From NCBI GenBank assembly GCA_022823165.1, contig JAJDXR010000022.1, positions 1 to 36,905 of the forward strand: a DNA stretch of 36,905 bases, in the 5' to 3' direction. Each line of letters begins with the position of its first letter. Position 1 is the stretch's first letter. This stretch comes from Anaerolineae bacterium (GTDB taxonomy: Bacteria > Chloroflexota > Anaerolineae > Aggregatilineales > Phototrophicaceae). The notes under the pieces are model-generated. The model did not search any database. It saw nothing but the letters and a program-made list of their open reading frames with translations, and was not told the origin of the DNA. Positions 6,577 through 14,579 of this stretch are shown here, piece by piece. The position numbers and the translations under genes were made by a program.

Positions 6577-8718
6577 CTAATGCACATAGCGCAAGGGGTC
6601 CTTGATAGCGCCCTGATCCTCCAGCTTCGCGGTCGCCCGCTCCACCTTCTCCAGCTTGACCGCCGCCATCTTAAAATCCGGGATCTTCGCCCGCGGGTCA
6701 ATTTTGTCCAGCGTCAGCAGGTTGGCCGCCGCCTCGACGAAGTGGAAAGGCAAGAAGAGCGTACCTGCCGGCGAACGCCCGGTCACCATCACCTGACACT
6801 CGACCGTCCCGCGCCGCGAAGTGATGCGCAGCCAATCGCCCGAGACAACTTGCAGCGCGCCGGCGTCGGCCGGGTGCATCTCGACGACGGGCACGGGAAA
6901 GGCGTCTTCCAGCCGCGAGCTGCGCGTCATCGTCCCGCCGTGCCAGTGGAAGAGCACGCGCCCGGTCGTCAAATGGTAGGGGTAGTCTTCATCCGGCAAT
7001 TCGCTGTCGGTGCCGTATTCCAGCTCCCAGAATTTGCCTTTGCCGCGCGGGAACTCATCTTCAAAGAGATATGGGGTTCCCGGATGATCGGCGGCCGGGC
7101 AGGGCCAGTGCACGCCGCCTTCTTGCTCAAGCCGATCGTAGGTGATGCCGTAGAAATCCGGCGTGACCCCGCGCATCTCCTCCCAGATGGCTTCGGCATC
7201 CGGGTAGTCAAAGCCGGCGCTCTGCCGGAGGCCCAGCCGCCTTTCCATGCGCTTGGCCATGTCGCAGATGATTTGCCAATCGGGCAGCGATTCACCGACG
7301 GCCGGCAGCGCCTGCCGCACCCGCTGCACCCGCCGGTCGCTATTGGTGAAGGTGCCTTCTTTCTCGGCGAAGCTCGCCGACGGCAGGATTACGTCAGCCA
7401 TTTCGCCCGTCTCGTTCATAAAGATGTCGATGCAGACCAACAGGTCGAGTTCCTCAAGCGCGTGACGGGCATGGGCGAGATTGGGCTCGCTCATCATGGG
7501 GTTCTCGCCCATAACGATCATCGCCTTAATCTGGCCCGTCAAGGCGCCGTCTACCATCTCGGTGACGGTCAAACCGGGCTGCGGATTCAGGTCCGTTTTC
7601 CAGGTTGACTCGAACTTGCTGCGAATCTCGTCATCAGCGACCGACTGATAGGCGGTGAAGACGTTGGGCAAGCCGCCGCTGTCGGAGCAGCCTTGCACAT
7701 TATTCTGCCCGCGCAGGGGATTGAGCCCGGTACCGGGTTTGCCGGCCTGGCCGCACATCAGCGCCAGGTTCGTCAGCGAGAGCGCGTTGTCGGTGCCGTG
7801 CGTACTCTGGCTGATGCCCATGCCCCAGTAGAAGGCGGCGCGCTCGGCGGTGGCGTACATGCGCGCCGCCTGCCGGATATCGTCAGCCGGTACGCCGCTG
7901 ATCGCCTCCGCCCATTCCGGCGTACAGTGCTCCAGCGATTCGATGTAGTCGTCGAAGCCTTCGGTGCGCGCCTCGATGAATTCGGGATTGAACAGATTCT
8001 CGCTGACGATGACGTTGGCCATCGCCTGGAAGACCGCCACATCCGTGCCCGGCTTCTGCCGCAGCCAGAGCGTAGCGAAGTCGGTCAGCTCAATTTGGCG
8101 CGGATCAATCACAATCAGCTTGGCGCCGTTTAGCCGCACGGCTTTTTTTAAGAACAAGCTGATAACCGGATGCGTTTCAGTGGTATTGCTGCCGGTGACG
8201 ATAAAGGTGTCGAGGTCTTCCATTTCGCCGATGCTGTTGCTCATGGCGCTGGAGCCGATGGCCAGCTGCAAGCCGGTCACGCTGCCAGCATGGCAAAGGC
8301 GGGCGCAATGATCAACATTATTCGTCTTTAGCACCGCGCGCACCCACTTCTGGAAGACGTAATTGTCTTCGTTGGTGGCTTTGGCGCAGGCATAAGTGGC
8401 AACGCAATCGCCGCCGTATTCGGTCACCAGCGCCGACAGCTTGCGGCTGATGGTTTCCAGCGCTTCATCCCAGCTGGCTTCACGGAAGTTGCCCCGCGCG
8501 CCATCACGGATTAGCGGCTTTTTCAGGCGGCGCGGATGCGTGGCGAAGTCCAGGCCAAAGCGGCCTTTTACGCAGAGATTGCCGTAATTTGGCGCGCTGT
8601 CGAAGGGAGCCTCGACGCGATAAATCTGCTCGTCTTTGACGCGCAGGTCCATCTGACAGCCGACGCCGCAATACGGGCAGGTCGTGCGGACAGTGAAATC
8701 GGGTCGCAGTCTCGTCAT
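6577..8718 (-). CDS. fdhA: Formate dehydrogenase catalytic subunit (molybdopterin oxidoreductase, Cys type)
   Basis: This 713-aa enzyme oxidises formate to CO2, or reduces CO2, at a bis-MGD molybdenum or tungsten site. An N-terminal [4Fe-4S] motif has Cys14, Cys17, Cys21 and Cys49 (CPYCGVGC ... CVKGR). The active site is in DHCARLCHAGS: Cys142 takes the place of the selenocysteine of E. coli FdhF and His143 is the conserved partner. The C-terminal region has the dinucleotide-binding segment starting YPYHLTTGRVLFHWHGG. Length matches FdhF-like enzymes. ATG 8718 is chosen because AAGGAGG lies six bases upstream. The longer frame to 8988 is a translation of a repeat. It leads the operon and has a good promoter. 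Confidence 0.95.
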   Translation of the reverse strand: MTRLRPDFTVRTTCPYCGVGCQMDLRVKDEQIYRVEAPFDSAPNYGNLCVKGRFGLDFATHPRRLKKPLIRDGARGNFREASWDEALETISRKLSALVTEYGGDCVATYACAKATNEDNYVFQKWVRAVLKTNNVDHCARLCHAGSVTGLQLAIGSSAMSNSIGEMEDLDTFIVTGSNTTETHPVISLFLKKAVRLNGAKLIVIDPRQIELTDFATLWLRQKPGTDVAVFQAMANVIVSENLFNPEFIEARTEGFDDYIESLEHCTPEWAEAISGVPADDIRQAARMYATAERAAFYWGMGISQSTHGTDNALSLTNLALMCGQAGKPGTGLNPLRGQNNVQGCSDSGGLPNVFTAYQSVADDEIRSKFESTWKTDLNPQPGLTVTEMVDGALTGQIKAMIVMGENPMMSEPNLAHARHALEELDLLVCIDIFMNETGEMADVILPSASFAEKEGTFTNSDRRVQRVRQALPAVGESLPDWQIICDMAKRMERRLGLRQSAGFDYPDAEAIWEEMRGVTPDFYGITYDRLEQEGGVHWPCPAADHPGTPYLFEDEFPRGKGKFWELEYGTDSELPDEDYPYHLTTGRVLFHWHGGTMTRSSRLEDAFPVPVVEMHPADAGALQVVSGDWLRITSRRGTVECQVMVTGRSPAGTLFLPFHFVEAAANLLTLDKIDPRAKIPDFKMAAVKLEKVERATAKLEDQGAIKDPLRYVH

Positions 8719-8737
8719 AAACCGCCTCCTTAACCCC

Positions 8738-8767
8738 ATTATACTCGCAGCGGCAACCATGTACCAA
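8738..8767 (-). promoter_or_regulatory. Candidate sigma70-type promoter of fdhA
   Basis: On the minus strand TTGGTA (8767-8762) and a perfect TATAAT (8743-8738) are separated by 18 bases. The predicted transcript start falls about seven bases later, near 8731. That leaves a very short leader that just includes the AAGGAGG ribosome-binding site (8731-8725). Confidence 0.6.
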
Positions 8768-8795
8768 ACACTGGCAAGCGGCGAAGTGTCTATTA

Positions 8796-8937
8796 TAGTG
8801 GATGCGGTTTCCTTTCGACTCAAAGAAAAAACTCTGTGCCGGCGGGCAGTGTCTACGCGCCCCTCTGTGTCTCTGTGGTGAATTAACCTGCGCCAAGCTC
8901 GGCATTCAGGAAATATCCACCATGTTAGCCACTCCCC
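8796..8937. repeat. Interspersed repeat, empty (uninterrupted) copy
   Basis: This 142-base sequence is the inverted, uninterrupted version of the repeat at 4241-4562. Here the TTCACCACAGAG motif and the GGGGCGCGTAGAC block are directly joined, while in the other copy 178 bases separate them. It fills much of the gap between fdhA and the coiled-coil gene and accounts for the apparent N-terminal extension of the fdhA frame. No gene is seen in it. Confidence 0.85.
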
Positions 8938-8951
8938 AAGCGGCGCTGTGT

Positions 8952-8980
8952 TTGCCTTTTCGCTTGCGATTGCATATACT
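8952..8980 (+). promoter_or_regulatory. Candidate sigma70-type promoter of the coiled-coil gene
   Basis: TTGCCT (8952-8957) and TATACT (8975-8980) are separated by 17 bases. They lie 32 bases before the start codon at 9013. Spacing and hexamers fit a vegetative promoter. An AAGAGA ribosome-binding site precedes the ATG. Confidence 0.55.
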
Positions 8981-9012
8981 CTCTTCATATCAGGGACACA
9001 AGAAGAGACATT

Positions 9013-9555
9013 ATGGCCGAAGCGGAAACCAGTTTGACGCAGCGCGTCGAATCATTGGAGCGGACGTCACATGAGCGGGTTGTCGAGCAGCTCACGGACC
9101 TGGGCGAGCGCGTGTCCGGGTTGGAAAGCGCGCGGGATGCGGAAAACCCGCACTTGGCGACCAAGGCTGATTTCGCGCGCCTGGAGACCAAAATTGGGCA
9201 TACTCAGGAGCAAATTGGTCAATTGGACAAGAAGATTGACGCGCGTTACGATCAATTGGACAAGAAGATTGACGCGCGCTACGATCAATTGGACGAGAAG
9301 ATTGACAAGCAGTCTGACCAGTTTGACTCCAAGCTGGACGCCCAATCCGATAACTTTCAATCGAAGCTGGACGCCCAATCCAATAACTTTCAATCGAAGC
9401 TGGACGCCCAGTCCGAACAGTTTCAATCCAAGCTGGACGCCCAGTCCGAGTATCTGCAAAGGGTAATCGAACAGCGCATCAATCGCCTGGTTGCCTGGCT
9501 CATGGCTACTGGAGTTGCCCTCGCCGCTTTAATTCTCAGTCGGCTTCCCGGCTAA
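9013..9555 (+). CDS. Tail-anchored coiled-coil protein with 11-residue repeats
   Basis: The function is not recognised. The 180-aa product is highly charged and helical throughout. Residues 70-98 contain repeats of the form QLDKKIDARYD. Residues 106-146 contain four repeats of the form SKLDAQSDNFQ. These 11-residue (hendecad) units favour a right-handed coiled coil. The last 25 residues contain one hydrophobic segment (LVAWLMATGVALAALIL) ending in SRLPG, which would anchor the protein in the membrane with the coiled coil in the cytoplasm. Similar small proteins are often annotated as DUF1640- or hemolysin XhlA-like, but that is only an architectural likeness. It is monocistronic, with its own promoter, and convergent with the next gene. 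Confidence 0.8.
   Translation: MAEAETSLTQRVESLERTSHERVVEQLTDLGERVSGLESARDAENPHLATKADFARLETKIGHTQEQIGQLDKKIDARYDQLDKKIDARYDQLDEKIDKQSDQFDSKLDAQSDNFQSKLDAQSNNFQSKLDAQSEQFQSKLDAQSEYLQRVIEQRINRLVAWLMATGVALAALILSRLPG
9220..9450 (+). repeat. Two families of 33-bp in-frame tandem repeats
   Basis: Units of 33 bases at 9220-9252 and 9253-9285, with a partial at 9286-9306, encode the first hendecads. Units at 9328-9360, 9361-9393 and 9394-9426, with a partial at 9427-9450, encode the second set. Neighbouring units differ at only a few positions, which indicates recent expansion by slippage or unequal exchange. The number of units is likely to vary between strains. Confidence 0.85.
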
Positions 9556-9670
9556 TCTCAGACTCAGAACCGTCATACATGCTAGGAGCGGCGCGCTATC
9601 GAAGGGCGCCCTGTGGCGATAGCTCCGCTGGCCATTGATGCGCAGATACATCTTGCCGCCTCAATGCAAA

Positions 9671-9699
9671 AGCCCCGCCTTCGGCGTGAAGGAGGGGCT
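9671..9699. terminator. Bidirectional intrinsic terminator between convergent genes
   Basis: The hairpin has arms AGCCCCGCCTTC and GAAGGAGGGGCT with one mismatch and a five-base loop. It is followed by CTTTC on the plus strand and by TTTT on the minus strand. It lies between the ends of the coiled-coil gene (9555, plus) and the binding-protein gene (9751, minus), as expected for a shared terminator. Confidence 0.7.
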
Positions 9700-9750
9700 C
9701 TTTCGCTACGTTGATGCAGTATCTTTGATACGGATTGACCGTTGAATCCG

Positions 9751-11022
9751 CTAGCCTTGCAGGACCTTGGCTTCCCAATCGGCTTCGATCAGCGCCTGAT
9801 ACTCCGCCGCGATGTCCGAGACCAGTGAAGCGGCCAGATCGGCCGGATCCGCAGCGGCTTCGCCCAGGCTGTTGACCGCCGCTTCCAGCGCCGCCACATC
9901 ATCTGGATCGGTGACGCGGCTGACGTCAATGCCGAAAGCCAGGCCGAAGCCATTCTCGGGCACGACCTGCTCGGCTTGCCGGTCGGGCCGCAAGATCAGA
10001 TCAGCCAGCACCAGCGCGGCCGCCTTGTTGGGCGCGTTGTAGGGAATGGCCACGTAGTTGAAGTCGCCGATCATATTTTCGTGGAAGGAGAAGGCGCGGC
10101 TGGTGGGTGGGATGGTGCCGGCGGCGATGGGCGCGCCCGCCCCGGAAATCGCCTGCGTGATGGTGAAGTCGATCTCGCTGTTGGCGAAGAGCTCGTGCAT
10201 TTCGCCGATGGTCGCGGGATAGGTCTCGCCGCCGCGCCAGAGGTTGTCTTTCCAGCTATTCAGCATGTCCCAGAGCGCCGGCGCGTGTTGGTCGTAGAGT
10301 TCCTGATTGAACTCGCCCACCCACTGGCTCTGGCCGCCGCTAACTTCAAAGAGCGCCTGCTTGACAAAGCGCGTGCCCTGGAAGGCGCCCGGCCCCGGCG
10401 CGATATACGAGAAGCGGCCCGGGTTCATGGCGATCCAGTCTCCCAACTCAGCGTAGCTGCGCGGCAGATCATCCGCGGACATACGCGCGGAATCGTAAAT
10501 GAAGTGGAATTGCGCACCCGACCAGGGACTCTCGTAGCCGTCTACCGGTCTACCGAAGTCCAGGTTCAGCGCCGGGTTATCCCAATTGACGTAGACGCTG
10601 TTGGGAATGCTCTCGGCCCAGGGACCGTAAAGCAATTCCGCTTGTTTGAGCGTGAAGAAATTCTCGCCGTTGATCCAGATCATGTCAATGGCGCCGCCAT
10701 CGCCTTCGACGCCGGCTTCGGCTTCACTCAAGACTTGATTGACGGCGTCCACCGTATCGGCCAGCGGGACGCGATTCAGCGTCACGTTGTACTCTTCCAT
10801 CAGCGGGATGCCGTAGGTGCGGTCGACGAAGTCGTTGATGCGATCCGAGCCACCCCACATATACCAGTTGACGGTCATGCCATCGGCGGCGGCGACCACA
10901 TCGTCCCAGCTGTCGAAGCCGGGCGGCGAGTCCATCATGTCGTCCTGCGCGGCTGAGCCAAATACGCCCAGAGCCAGAACCAGAAGCAAGAATAACAGGA
11001 GGTGCAACTTCTTTGCAAACAT
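9751..11022 (-). CDS. ABC transporter substrate-binding protein, YnjB-like (COG4134)
   Basis: This secreted or lipid-anchored binding protein of an uptake ABC system is 423 aa from ATG 11022. That codon is preferred over the ATG at 11028 because AAAGG lies seven bases before it. The N terminus is a clear signal peptide (KK-LHLLLFLLLVLALGVFGSAA) followed by a mature acidic domain. The WYMWGGSDRINDFVD block, an AIDMIWINGENF-like block and the DFGRPVDGYESPWSGAQFHFIYD region resemble the YnjB family, whose E. coli member goes with permease YnjC and ATPase YnjD. Neither partner is adjacent here, so the protein is an orphan or uses components elsewhere. The substrate is unknown. It follows the small Cys-rich gene on the same strand. 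Confidence 0.82.
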   Translation of the reverse strand: MFAKKLHLLLFLLLVLALGVFGSAAQDDMMDSPPGFDSWDDVVAAADGMTVNWYMWGGSDRINDFVDRTYGIPLMEEYNVTLNRVPLADTVDAVNQVLSEAEAGVEGDGGAIDMIWINGENFFTLKQAELLYGPWAESIPNSVYVNWDNPALNLDFGRPVDGYESPWSGAQFHFIYDSARMSADDLPRSYAELGDWIAMNPGRFSYIAPGPGAFQGTRFVKQALFEVSGGQSQWVGEFNQELYDQHAPALWDMLNSWKDNLWRGGETYPATIGEMHELFANSEIDFTITQAISGAGAPIAAGTIPPTSRAFSFHENMIGDFNYVAIPYNAPNKAAALVLADLILRPDRQAEQVVPENGFGLAFGIDVSRVTDPDDVAALEAAVNSLGEAAADPADLAASLVSDIAAEYQALIEADWEAKVLQG

Positions 11023-11141
11023 ATCCATGCCTTTCAAATTGACTAATCGAACAGGTAATTTGCGAACGCCCGAAATGGACGCGGGAAACCGATTATACCT
11101 TAACACTTCCCCAATGTAGATAGTTCGCCTGGGGCGCATGT

Positions 11142-11438
11142 TTAGCGAAATTCACAAGCCCCGCAGACCTCCGCCTCGCCCTTATCTTGATCGCCAGGCT
11201 GGCAAGTCTTTGTGCAGATTCGTGTGCAAATACAGCTAACCCCTTCCGGATGGCCGGGGCAGGTGTCCAGAAATTCTTGCCGCTCCGTTTCGACTGTCTC
11301 TCCAGGCTGGCAGGTTGTCGGCGCGGGGTTTGGCAGGCTAGACTGTTGCGCCGCGTACAAAAGGGAAAACGAGATAACAAGCGCCAGCAAAAGCAAGGCT
11401 AACTTCAGTTGATTACGAAGCATGTGATTACGAAGCAT
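11142..11438 (-). CDS. Small secreted Cys-rich protein, 98 aa
   Basis: The family is not recognised. From ATG 11438 the product begins MLRNHMLRNQ, followed by a strong hydrophobic signal segment (LKLALLLLALVISFSLLYA). The mature domain of about 60 residues has eight Cys, including CICTRICTKTC, a CGAC pair near the end, and CQPG occurring twice. This suggests a disulfide-stapled or metal-binding secreted domain. The start is uncertain: a 15-base tandem duplication at 11411-11440 has doubled the initiation region, and ATG 11423 is equally possible. It sits in the same direction between the isomerase-like gene (49 bases away) and the YnjB-like gene, so it may be co-transcribed. Confidence 0.5.
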   Translation of the reverse strand: MLRNHMLRNQLKLALLLLALVISFSLLYAAQQSSLPNPAPTTCQPGETVETERQEFLDTCPGHPEGVSCICTRICTKTCQPGDQDKGEAEVCGACEFR

Positions 11439-11440
11439 GC
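11411..11440 (-). repeat. 15-bp tandem duplication covering the start of the Cys-rich gene
   Basis: The unit GATTACGAAGCATG plus one base occurs twice head to tail (11411-11425 and 11426-11440) with a single difference in the last base. On the minus strand each unit reads as MLRN, giving two consecutive potential starts. Confidence 0.8.
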
Positions 11441-11487
11441 TAACGAGTCTCGCCGCCGCGCCATGCCGCCGGCGAGCTAGCGGGCCT

Positions 11488-12933
11488 CTAAACATTAACT
11501 CCCTCCAATTGCAGATAATTGGTCCGCGGCACATGCTCGATCAGGCGCATGCCCTTCCAGGCGGCGAACTCCATCAGCTCGTCGGTGACATCGCCTTGCC
11601 CGACCGCGAAGTGGTGTTCGTGCCCGCGCACCGTCAGCGTGTTGATCAGATCCATCAGCGAGATCGGTCGTTTGTTCAGCTCGAACTCGGCGAACCAGCC
11701 GCGCGTACCGTCGAAGCCTTTTTTGGCGTGCTCGATGATATCAGCGCGAATAACCAGCAGGCTGCCGCCATCGTCGCCGATGTAGGCGACGCTGGTCTCT
11801 TGCGCGGCGAAGACTTGATCGCCGGCCACGCCATAGGGACCATCCGCTCCCTTGCGCCCCAGCGTCACATGATCAACCCACTTGATGCCATCGTCGTTGG
11901 CGAAGTGCCGCGGCGAGACGCCGCAATGCCACATCAGCATGGCTTGCGTTTCCGGGTCGAGCGCGGTCATATCCAGCAAGGTTGAAGAGCCGCTGCGCCC
12001 GGTCAGCAGATTGAGCAGGTACATGCTGGCCGCGCCCAGCACATCGCCCTCGCAGGAGACAGCGATGCCGTCTTCGCTGCCCAGCCAGCTGTAAGCCATG
12101 CAGGGCGCCACGCGGTAATAGGACTGAAAATTAGGCCAGCACTGCACCGCCAGCGCGTCATAGTTGAATTCGCGCGCCATATCGCGCAGGGCCAGATACA
12201 AGCGCGTCACGCGGTCAAAGGCGCTGTCCTCGCTGACGGTGATGGCGCTGGCCGCCGACTTGATCTCGTTCACCGCCGCCCCCACCGGCTGCGCGTCGTA
12301 GCCCTTGGCCCGCGCGACCAGTTCAGCCAGTTCATGCGGCAGCACGACGATGCCCAGCCGATTGCGCAGCAGGCGTTCGTCGAAGATCATGTCGTTGAAG
12401 CCGGGCGACAAATTACCGATCCAGCCGATGCGCGAGCGCTCGATATTCTTCACCGCTTTCAAGGCGCGAATGGTGACGGCGAAACGCGCCAGAAATTCCT
12501 CCGTCTCCACGTGCCCGTAGAACCACTTGAAGGGGATATCCTCGTGTTTGAGGTAGCGCTTGAGGATGGCGGCGAAGTGGCTCATGGAAACGACCGAATG
12601 CAGCTTGATCTCGCCTTCTTGTTCCGGATCGGGCGTGGCCCACAAGCCTAGCCGCGGCGCCGCCTTGACCAGGGGCAGCAGCTGCTCGCCCATGCTGCAG
12701 GCGGCTGTTTGCAAGAGCAGGAAGTCGATCTGCTCGGCGCGGAAATACTCGGCGGCCTGGGCCGACGCTTCTTCGGTCATCATCTCGTCGCTGATCGCCA
12801 CCAGGTCGAAGTCCAGCTCAGCCGCCAATTTCTCCAAACCGGTCACCGCTCGCGAGCGCTGATCGTATTCGTCGGCGAAATAAGACGAAATTGAGGTGCC
12901 GATATAACCAACTCGCAGTCTGTACCTTGTCAT
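11488..12933 (-). CDS. L-fucose/L-arabinose isomerase-family protein (COG2407-like)
   Basis: This 481-residue protein has the fold of L-fucose/L-arabinose isomerases, metal-dependent enzymes that convert aldoses to ketoses. The N-terminal part has a Rossmann-like start (LRVGYIGTSISSYF). The central block reads ALAVQCWPNFQ ... APCMAYSWL ... GIAVSCEGDVLGAASMYLL, the region that contributes the metal-binding Glu in this family. The late RGHEHHFAVGQGDV segment provides His residues for the metal. The ATG at 12933 overlaps the dhaL stop as ATGA, so it is coupled to the kinase genes. This pairing suggests that its ketose product, or a derivative, is the kinase substrate. The actual sugar cannot be deduced; a sulfosugar or tetrose is possible. 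Confidence 0.8.
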   Translation of the reverse strand: MTRYRLRVGYIGTSISSYFADEYDQRSRAVTGLEKLAAELDFDLVAISDEMMTEEASAQAAEYFRAEQIDFLLLQTAACSMGEQLLPLVKAAPRLGLWATPDPEQEGEIKLHSVVSMSHFAAILKRYLKHEDIPFKWFYGHVETEEFLARFAVTIRALKAVKNIERSRIGWIGNLSPGFNDMIFDERLLRNRLGIVVLPHELAELVARAKGYDAQPVGAAVNEIKSAASAITVSEDSAFDRVTRLYLALRDMAREFNYDALAVQCWPNFQSYYRVAPCMAYSWLGSEDGIAVSCEGDVLGAASMYLLNLLTGRSGSSTLLDMTALDPETQAMLMWHCGVSPRHFANDDGIKWVDHVTLGRKGADGPYGVAGDQVFAAQETSVAYIGDDGGSLLVIRADIIEHAKKGFDGTRGWFAEFELNKRPISLMDLINTLTVRGHEHHFAVGQGDVTDELMEFAAWKGMRLIEHVPRTNYLQLEGVNV

Positions 12934-13562
12934 GCCTGGTTTTCCTTCCACCAATCGTTTGCCGCTTCGAACATCAGGGCGACTGTCGTCGCGCCCGGGT
13001 CTTGCTGGCCAATAGCGCGCTCACCCAGGAATTTGGCGCGTCCCTGCCGCGCGACCAGGTCCCGCGTCGATTCCGCGCCTTTTCGCGCCGCTGTGGCAGC
13101 AGCCGCCCAAGCAGCGCTGAAATCATCGGCCGCTTCAAAAGCCGCCACTGCCGGCGCAAGCGCGTCAACCATCGTCTTGTCGCCGACAGCTGCTCTTCCC
13201 CGCGCCTTTACGCTGCCCAGCCCGGCCGCCAGCGCTCCCGCCATCAAATGATTGCTTACGCGGTCGACATCCCGCAAACTCGCGACGCCTTTGATAAAGA
13301 AGGCGCCGAAAATCGCGCCGGACGCGCCGCCCATGCGGTTCATCAGCGCCTTGGCTGTCGTCAGCCAGATCGCGCTCAAGCTTGGCTCTTGCAGCGCCTC
13401 GATATCTTCGACGGCCGCGGCGAAAGCCCTGCTAATGCTCGTGCCATGGTCGCCATCGCCCAGGGCCGCGTCCAGCCGGTTGAGCGCATCGCGCTCGGCA
13501 GCGACTCGTTGCGCCATAGCCCGAATCAGCGCGCCCAACTCCTCGGAGCCAATCGCGTTCAT
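12930..13562 (-). CDS. dhaL: DhaL, ADP/ATP-binding subunit of a dihydroxyacetone-type kinase
   Basis: This 210-aa helical-barrel protein has the nucleotide and magnesium-binding motif LDAALGDGDHG (Asp31, Asp36, Asp38) and the GGASGAIFG loop typical of DhaL. DhaL holds the nucleotide while DhaK holds the triose or ketose. The ATG at 13562 overlaps the dhaK stop as ATGA, and its own stop overlaps the isomerase start. No DhaM phosphotransferase gene is present nearby, so the kinase may use ATP directly or act on another ketose such as a tetrulose, as some DhaK-family enzymes do. Length is normal for the family. Confidence 0.92.
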   Translation of the reverse strand: MNAIGSEELGALIRAMAQRVAAERDALNRLDAALGDGDHGTSISRAFAAAVEDIEALQEPSLSAIWLTTAKALMNRMGGASGAIFGAFFIKGVASLRDVDRVSNHLMAGALAAGLGSVKARGRAAVGDKTMVDALAPAVAAFEAADDFSAAWAAAATAARKGAESTRDLVARQGRAKFLGERAIGQQDPGATTVALMFEAANDWWKENQA

Positions 13563-14569
13563 AGCTGCTTCATATAAGCGCCGTTGGCGGGCGCGTCCCA
13601 AAGCGCTTTCATCTGCTCGTCCACGCGGCAGAGCGACAGCGCGAAGCCCGCCATCTCCTGCGTGGTGGCGTATGCGCCGATCCAGGACTTGTAGACTTTG
13701 ATATCGGCTTCCGCCAGCTTGGCGGCGGCGCGCCGATACAAGACGAAGAGTTCCATCAGCGTCAGGCTGCCGCTATTGTTGAGCAAGACCAGCACCTCAT
13801 CGCCGGCCTGGAAGGGCAGGTCTTCCAGCAGCGGCGGCAGCATCAAGTCGATGGTCTCGTCCGCGCCCAGGGCTTTCTGCCGCCCCATGCCGACTTCGCC
13901 GTGCAAACCCATACCGATTTCCATCTCGTCCGGCGCCATCTCAAACATGACTTCGCCAGTGACCGGGCTGGCGCAGGAACTGAGCGACATGGCCAGGCTG
14001 CGGGTATTGTCGCGGGCTTTCTCCGCCAGCGCCTTGGCGGCGGCCAGGTCGCCATCGCCCTCGCAGAAAGCGCCCAGCATTTTCCAGACGAAGAACAAGC
14101 CGGCCGTGCCGCGGCGCTCGGGCTCCCGTCCTTTGGGCGCGCTGGAGATATCGTCGTAGAGCACCACCATGTCCACATTGTCGATGCCCTCGGCTTGGCA
14201 GAGTTCCAGCGCCAGCTCGGCGTTGAGCAAATCGCCGGCGTGATGCGAGACGCAAATGAGTACGCCGCCGCCCCTGTCCGCCGCGCGGATGCCCTTGACC
14301 ATCAGCTCGGGGCCGGGCGCGGCGAAGATTTCGCCCGCGATATTGACATCGAAGAGGCCCTCGCCGATCCAGCCGGTCATAGCCGGTTCATGGCCGCTGC
14401 CGCAGCCGATGACCAGGCCGACCTTGCCCGGCGCTTTGGGCTGGGCGCGCATGACGAGCCGCTTGTCAACCAGGCGCGCGATATCGCTATACGCGGCGCA
14501 GAAGCCCGCCAGCATCTCGTCGACCAAATTCTCCGGCTGATTGATCAATTTGTGTACGCGCGCGGTCAT
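13559..14569 (-). CDS. dhaK: DhaK, substrate-binding subunit of a dihydroxyacetone-type kinase
   Basis: This 336-aa protein has the family motif GCGSGHEP (55-62), a HHAGD segment with Asp113, and GLHGE with His223. The last matches the His that covalently binds the carbonyl of dihydroxyacetone. The start at 14569 is supported by AAGGAGG four bases upstream. Relatives phosphorylate dihydroxyacetone, erythrulose or similar short ketoses, so the substrate here is open. It begins ten bases after the DUF35 gene and is coupled to dhaL, making one operon with the thiolase-fold gene. GCGSG rather than the usual GGGSG in the phosphate-loop region is a mild oddity. Confidence 0.92.
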   Translation of the reverse strand: MTARVHKLINQPENLVDEMLAGFCAAYSDIARLVDKRLVMRAQPKAPGKVGLVIGCGSGHEPAMTGWIGEGLFDVNIAGEIFAAPGPELMVKGIRAADRGGGVLICVSHHAGDLLNAELALELCQAEGIDNVDMVVLYDDISSAPKGREPERRGTAGLFFVWKMLGAFCEGDGDLAAAKALAEKARDNTRSLAMSLSSCASPVTGEVMFEMAPDEMEIGMGLHGEVGMGRQKALGADETIDLMLPPLLEDLPFQAGDEVLVLLNNSGSLTLMELFVLYRRAAAKLAEADIKVYKSWIGAYATTQEMAGFALSLCRVDEQMKALWDAPANGAYMKQL

Positions 14570-14579
14570 GGCGCCTCCT

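Noticed and set aside
8719..8988. 90-residue N-terminal extension of the formate dehydrogenase frame
   Set aside because: It is a translation of the interspersed repeat at 8796-8937, while ATG 8718 has a strong AAGGAGG site and gives the normal family N terminus.
9220..9450. Regular 33-bp repeats considered as a CRISPR array
   Set aside because: The units are directly adjacent without spacers, are in frame, and encode coiled-coil hendecads.
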